Below are positions 61,909-64,000 of a DNA stretch of 64,000 nt, piece by piece. Source of the stretch: Devosia sp. (GTDB lineage Bacteria; Pseudomonadota; Alphaproteobacteria; Rhizobiales; Devosiaceae); the NCBI RefSeq assembly GCF_017307495.1, contig NZ_JAFKHE010000016.1:1-64000 (forward strand), read 5' to 3'. Numbering within the stretch: position 1 is the stretch's first letter; each line of letters opens with the position of its first letter. A program made the translations under genes and the position numbers. The notes beneath the pieces were generated by a model that was not told the DNA's origin, did no database searches, and worked only from the letters and a program-made list of their open reading frames with translations.

Positions 61909-62679
61909 ATGCCAAGACGATGGGAAGCGTCTTCATCCAGGCCGCGCAGGGTGGTGTCATTGATCGCCACGTCCCTACTGCTGCTGCAACTCAGCGGCCT
62001 GCAGGCGCGTGCCCAGGATTGGCTGGTGTCCTCTGCAGCCGGCCCCGTGTTCAAGATGGAGAACGATGCCTGGGTCGAAGTCTTCGATCACGAGCCGCTT
62101 CGGATCGGGGTCGCCGTTCGTACCCTGCGTGGCGCCCGCGCCGAGCTGTCGTCGGGAGCCATACGGATCCGGCTCGAGCCGGGCAGTGCGGTCCGCGTCG
62201 AGGCCAATCAGGGCGGGGGCGCCATCATCAGGCAGTTTTCGGGCAGCATCAGCGTATCGATCAGCCAGCAGGGCACCAGAGCGGTGGTGGTTCAGACCCC
62301 TGCCTTCACCATCAAGGCGGAAGCGACGAGTGCAGATTTCCGTTCCGATCTCGCGACGGGCCAGGTCTGGGTCGATCGGGGAGAAGTCGTCGTCGTCGAC
62401 AATGTCACGGGCAAGGCTACCGAGGTCGGGGCTGGAGTGGCCACATCGACTGCGGACCCGACCGCAACGGGGACGGTGACGTCAGCCTTCAACGGCAGGC
62501 CGGATGGAGACAGCTCCGCCGGCGACAGTCCTGATCTTGCCGACAAGGGCAGAGGGACAGGGAACGGAAACGCATGGGGCAAGGGGAACGGGGGCAAGGA
62601 AAATGGCAACGCGGGCGGCAATGGCAACGGCAACACAGGGGGCAAGGGGAACGGCAATGGCAATGGCGATGGCAAGTGA
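61909..62679 (+). CDS. FecR-domain secreted protein with a Gly/Asn-rich tail
   Basis: A 256-residue exported protein. A basic N-terminus precedes a long hydrophobic signal (VVSLIATSLLLLQLSGLQA). Residues about 35-170 are a FecR-like beta domain (IRIRLEPGSAVRVEANQGGG, VVVQTPAFTIKAEATSADFR, VWVDRGEVVVVDNV). The last 50 residues are low-complexity Gly/Asn/Lys (GNGNAWGKGNGGKENGN and similar). No transmembrane anti-sigma part is seen, so it is unlike classical FecR. ATG 61909 has GGGGGTGAG upstream. Its 3' end overlaps the NarL-type gene, with which it is likely cotranscribed. Confidence 0.75.
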   Translation: MPRRWEASSSRPRRVVSLIATSLLLLQLSGLQARAQDWLVSSAAGPVFKMENDAWVEVFDHEPLRIGVAVRTLRGARAELSSGAIRIRLEPGSAVRVEANQGGGAIIRQFSGSISVSISQQGTRAVVVQTPAFTIKAEATSADFRSDLATGQVWVDRGEVVVVDNVTGKATEVGAGVATSTADPTATGTVTSAFNGRPDGDSSAGDSPDLADKGRGTGNGNAWGKGNGGKENGNAGGNGNGNTGGKGNGNGNGDGK

Positions 62680-63376
62680 GCCAGACGGAGCGGCTGACCT
62701 TTCCGGACGGATCCGCGTCGCCCTCGTCGACGACCATCCCACCCTGCTGATGGGAGTATCGGCGCTGTTTGCCAGCGACCCGCGCTTCACCATTGTCGGC
62801 ACGGGGCTATCTGCCACGGCGGCCATAGACCTGGTCGAGGCCCACGAACCCGACGTCGTCACACTCGATCTCAGCATGCCCGGCGATGTGTTCACGGCGA
62901 TCCGCAGCATCGTCGATACGTCACCTGGCACGCGCGTGTTGATCTTTACCGCCTATGCGGATGTCGATCTGGCCCTCCGGGCGCTCGACGCCGGCGCGCA
63001 CGGCTTCGTCCTCAAGGGGCGTCCGGCGGAAGAGTTGTTCGATGCGATCGACACAGTCTCGAAGGGGGCGCTCTACATCTCGCCCGACTTCTCGCCCAAG
63101 CTGCTTTCAGGGCTCCGGAACCGGTCGCGACGCGAGAAGGCGACGGTCAAGCTCAGCCCGCGCGAGCAGCAGTTGCTCGATTGCCTGCTCGAGGGCATGA
63201 GCAACAAGGAGATCGCCCGCAAGCTCGAGCTGACGGAAAAGACGGTCAAGCACTACATGACCAACCTGATGAACAAGCTGAAGGTGAAGAGCCGGCTCGA
63301 AGTGGTGCTGGCGGCGCCAAGGCTGCGGGCGCCGACCAGCGGCGAAACCTATAGGCCCGCCGACGGCGACACCTGA
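62657..63376 (+). CDS. NarL/FixJ-type response regulator
   Basis: A 239-residue regulator. The receiver begins RVALVDDHPTLLMGVSALF, with the phospho-Asp in VVTLDLSMPGDVF and the Lys in GFVLKGRPAEE. The LuxR helix-turn-helix reads LSPREQQLLDCLLEGMSNKE then ARKLELTEKTVKHYMTNLMN. Start ATG 62657 has AAGGGGA six bases upstream; three ATGs at 62657, 62663 and 62669 follow each other inside the end of the FecR-type gene. It is convergent with the NarX-like kinase gene, overlapping it by 28 bp at the 3' ends, and probably partners it. Confidence 0.87.
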   Translation: MAMAMASEPDGAADLSGRIRVALVDDHPTLLMGVSALFASDPRFTIVGTGLSATAAIDLVEAHEPDVVTLDLSMPGDVFTAIRSIVDTSPGTRVLIFTAYADVDLALRALDAGAHGFVLKGRPAEELFDAIDTVSKGALYISPDFSPKLLSGLRNRSRREKATVKLSPREQQLLDCLLEGMSNKEIARKLELTEKTVKHYMTNLMNKLKVKSRLEVVLAAPRLRAPTSGETYRPADGDT

Positions 63377-64000
63377 GGCTGCTCGACCAGCGGAATCGTG
63401 GCGGTGACGCGGGCCAGCCCACCCTCGAAGCCGATGTCGAGCTCTCCGCCCTGCGATTCGACCCTGAAGCGCATTCCGGTCAGTCCCATGCCGCCCGGCG
63501 TCGGCTCCAGGCTGGACTTCCCCAGCTGGTTTAGGATCTGGATCCGGAGCCATCCCGCCGCCGTGCTGGCCATGATCCGCGGCGGGGAGCCATCGCCGTG
63601 CCGATAGGCGTTGCTCAGTCCCTCCTGGACGACACGATACGCGCAGATTCGCGCCGTGAGCGGCGCGGAGGCACCGGGCTCGATGGCGATGGTGCGGAGC
63701 ACGTGCGCGCCAGTAAGGCTCTCGTGGCGCGACATGGCCGCTTCGATCGCGTCGGCCAGACTGGCGGTCGTGAGTTCGGGCAGGGCAAGCCCCGAGGAGG
63801 CGGCGCGCATTTCCTCGAGCGCCTGCTGCGCCAGCACCACGTTGTCCTGCTGCGACTCCTGGCTGGAGCGGCCACCCATGCGCAGGATGAGCAGGGTGAG
63901 CAACTGGACCGGCCCGTCATGGATATCTTGCCCGACCGTCGCCAGCATGCGTTCGCCCGCGAGGTTGGATTCGATGCGAAGCCGATCCGACGCCTGCTGG
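63349..64000 (-). CDS. NarX/DegS-type sensor histidine kinase (partial, 5' end outside window)
   Basis: The frame is open from the window edge to 63349; 216 residues are visible. The HisKA_3 domain has MLATVGQDIHDGPVQLLTLL with the phospho-acceptor His in DIHDGPVQ, followed by the ATPase domain with VVQEGLSNAYRHGDGSPP and GGMGLTGMRFRVESQGGEL. Sensor and membrane parts are beyond the window. The upstream residues in frame (ASDRLRIESNLAGER) read like the end of a coiled linker. Likely cognate kinase of the adjacent NarL-type regulator. Confidence 0.85.
   Translation of the reverse strand, partial: QQASDRLRIESNLAGERMLATVGQDIHDGPVQLLTLLILRMGGRSSQESQQDNVVLAQQALEEMRAASSGLALPELTTASLADAIEAAMSRHESLTGAHVLRTIAIEPGASAPLTARICAYRVVQEGLSNAYRHGDGSPPRIMASTAAGWLRIQILNQLGKSSLEPTPGGMGLTGMRFRVESQGGELDIGFEGGLARVTATIPLVEQPQVSPSAGL

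Noticed and set aside
62560..62680. Short-repeat array considered as a CRISPR or VNTR locus
   Set aside because: Units are irregular codon-level repeats encoding Gly/Asn/Lys, with no spacers. It is best explained as a low-complexity protein tail.

Overview
The window is GC-rich, densely packed DNA from an alphaproteobacterium. The Omp25/31-like barrel, BigR-type persulfide regulon, host-attachment-family protein, FixK/FNR-type boxes and the many ABC uptake operons point to the order Hyphomicrobiales, perhaps a Devosia-like genus. The genus is inference, not read from a marker gene. No rRNA, tRNA or CRISPR array was seen.

Layout. (1) 1-147: the end of an IS21-family insertion sequence, which has cut the 5' end off an SMP-30/gluconolactonase gene. 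(2) 111-8000: a sugar/sugar-acid oxidation locus. It has the truncated lactonase, a XylB-like SDR and a FadR-type regulator on +, and a six-gene operon on - (AA_synth family, lactonase-like amidohydrolase, aldo/keto reductase, beta-hydroxyacid dehydrogenase, D-2-hydroxyacid dehydrogenase, HpcH/HpaI aldolase). A shared operator-like word lies upstream of the regulator and of the operon. (3) 8001-9130: decayed DNA with remains of a tyrosine integrase. (4) 9131-11154: an outer-membrane barrel and a PaaK-like adenylating enzyme. (5) 11469-20481: a dipeptide-type ABC importer in one operon with a hydantoinase A-type protein and two DUF917 (S-methyl-thiohydantoin-desulfurase family) proteins. (6) 20681-31952: a MalT-like LuxR regulator, EutB-like and DoeB/EutE-like enzymes, a polar amino-acid ABC importer, an IclR regulator, an M24-fold hydrolase lacking most metal ligands, a protein with three RidA domains, and a TetR regulator over a near-perfect palindrome. 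This resembles part of an ectoine/hydroxyectoine utilisation cluster. (7) 32004-38283: a persulfide/thiosulfate locus with BigR, two YeeE/YedE halves, an ETHE1-like dioxygenase, a DUF442 phosphatase-like protein, a SulP transporter, an MFS protein and a rhodanese. (8) 38400-49421: a LacI-controlled carbohydrate locus with a GH38-like enzyme, a sugar ABC importer, IolE-like and Gfo/Idh/MocA enzymes, and an in-frame fusion of the ABC ATPase to a CehA/McbA-type PHP hydrolase. (9) 49571-54357: a host-attachment family protein and a second sugar ABC importer, each near an FNR/FixK-like box. (10) 54514-60497: an extracytoplasmic flavin electron-transfer module (ApbE, PepSY-flavodoxin-reductase, DUF2271) facing a two-component system whose response regulator is split by a one-base frameshift. 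(11) 60539-64000: a UDP-glucuronate decarboxylase-like enzyme, a FecR-domain secreted protein with a Gly/Asn tail, a NarL-type regulator and the 3' part of a NarX-like kinase gene.

The common theme is uptake and oxidation of scarce organic compounds. There are four ABC import operons, each with its own regulator nearby, and in each a strong GC hairpin follows the solute-binding-protein gene. The observations most worth checking are the ABC-PHP fusion, the triple-RidA/metal-less M24 pair under the TetR palindrome, the DUF2271 flavinylation module with its broken regulator, and the DUF917 pair.
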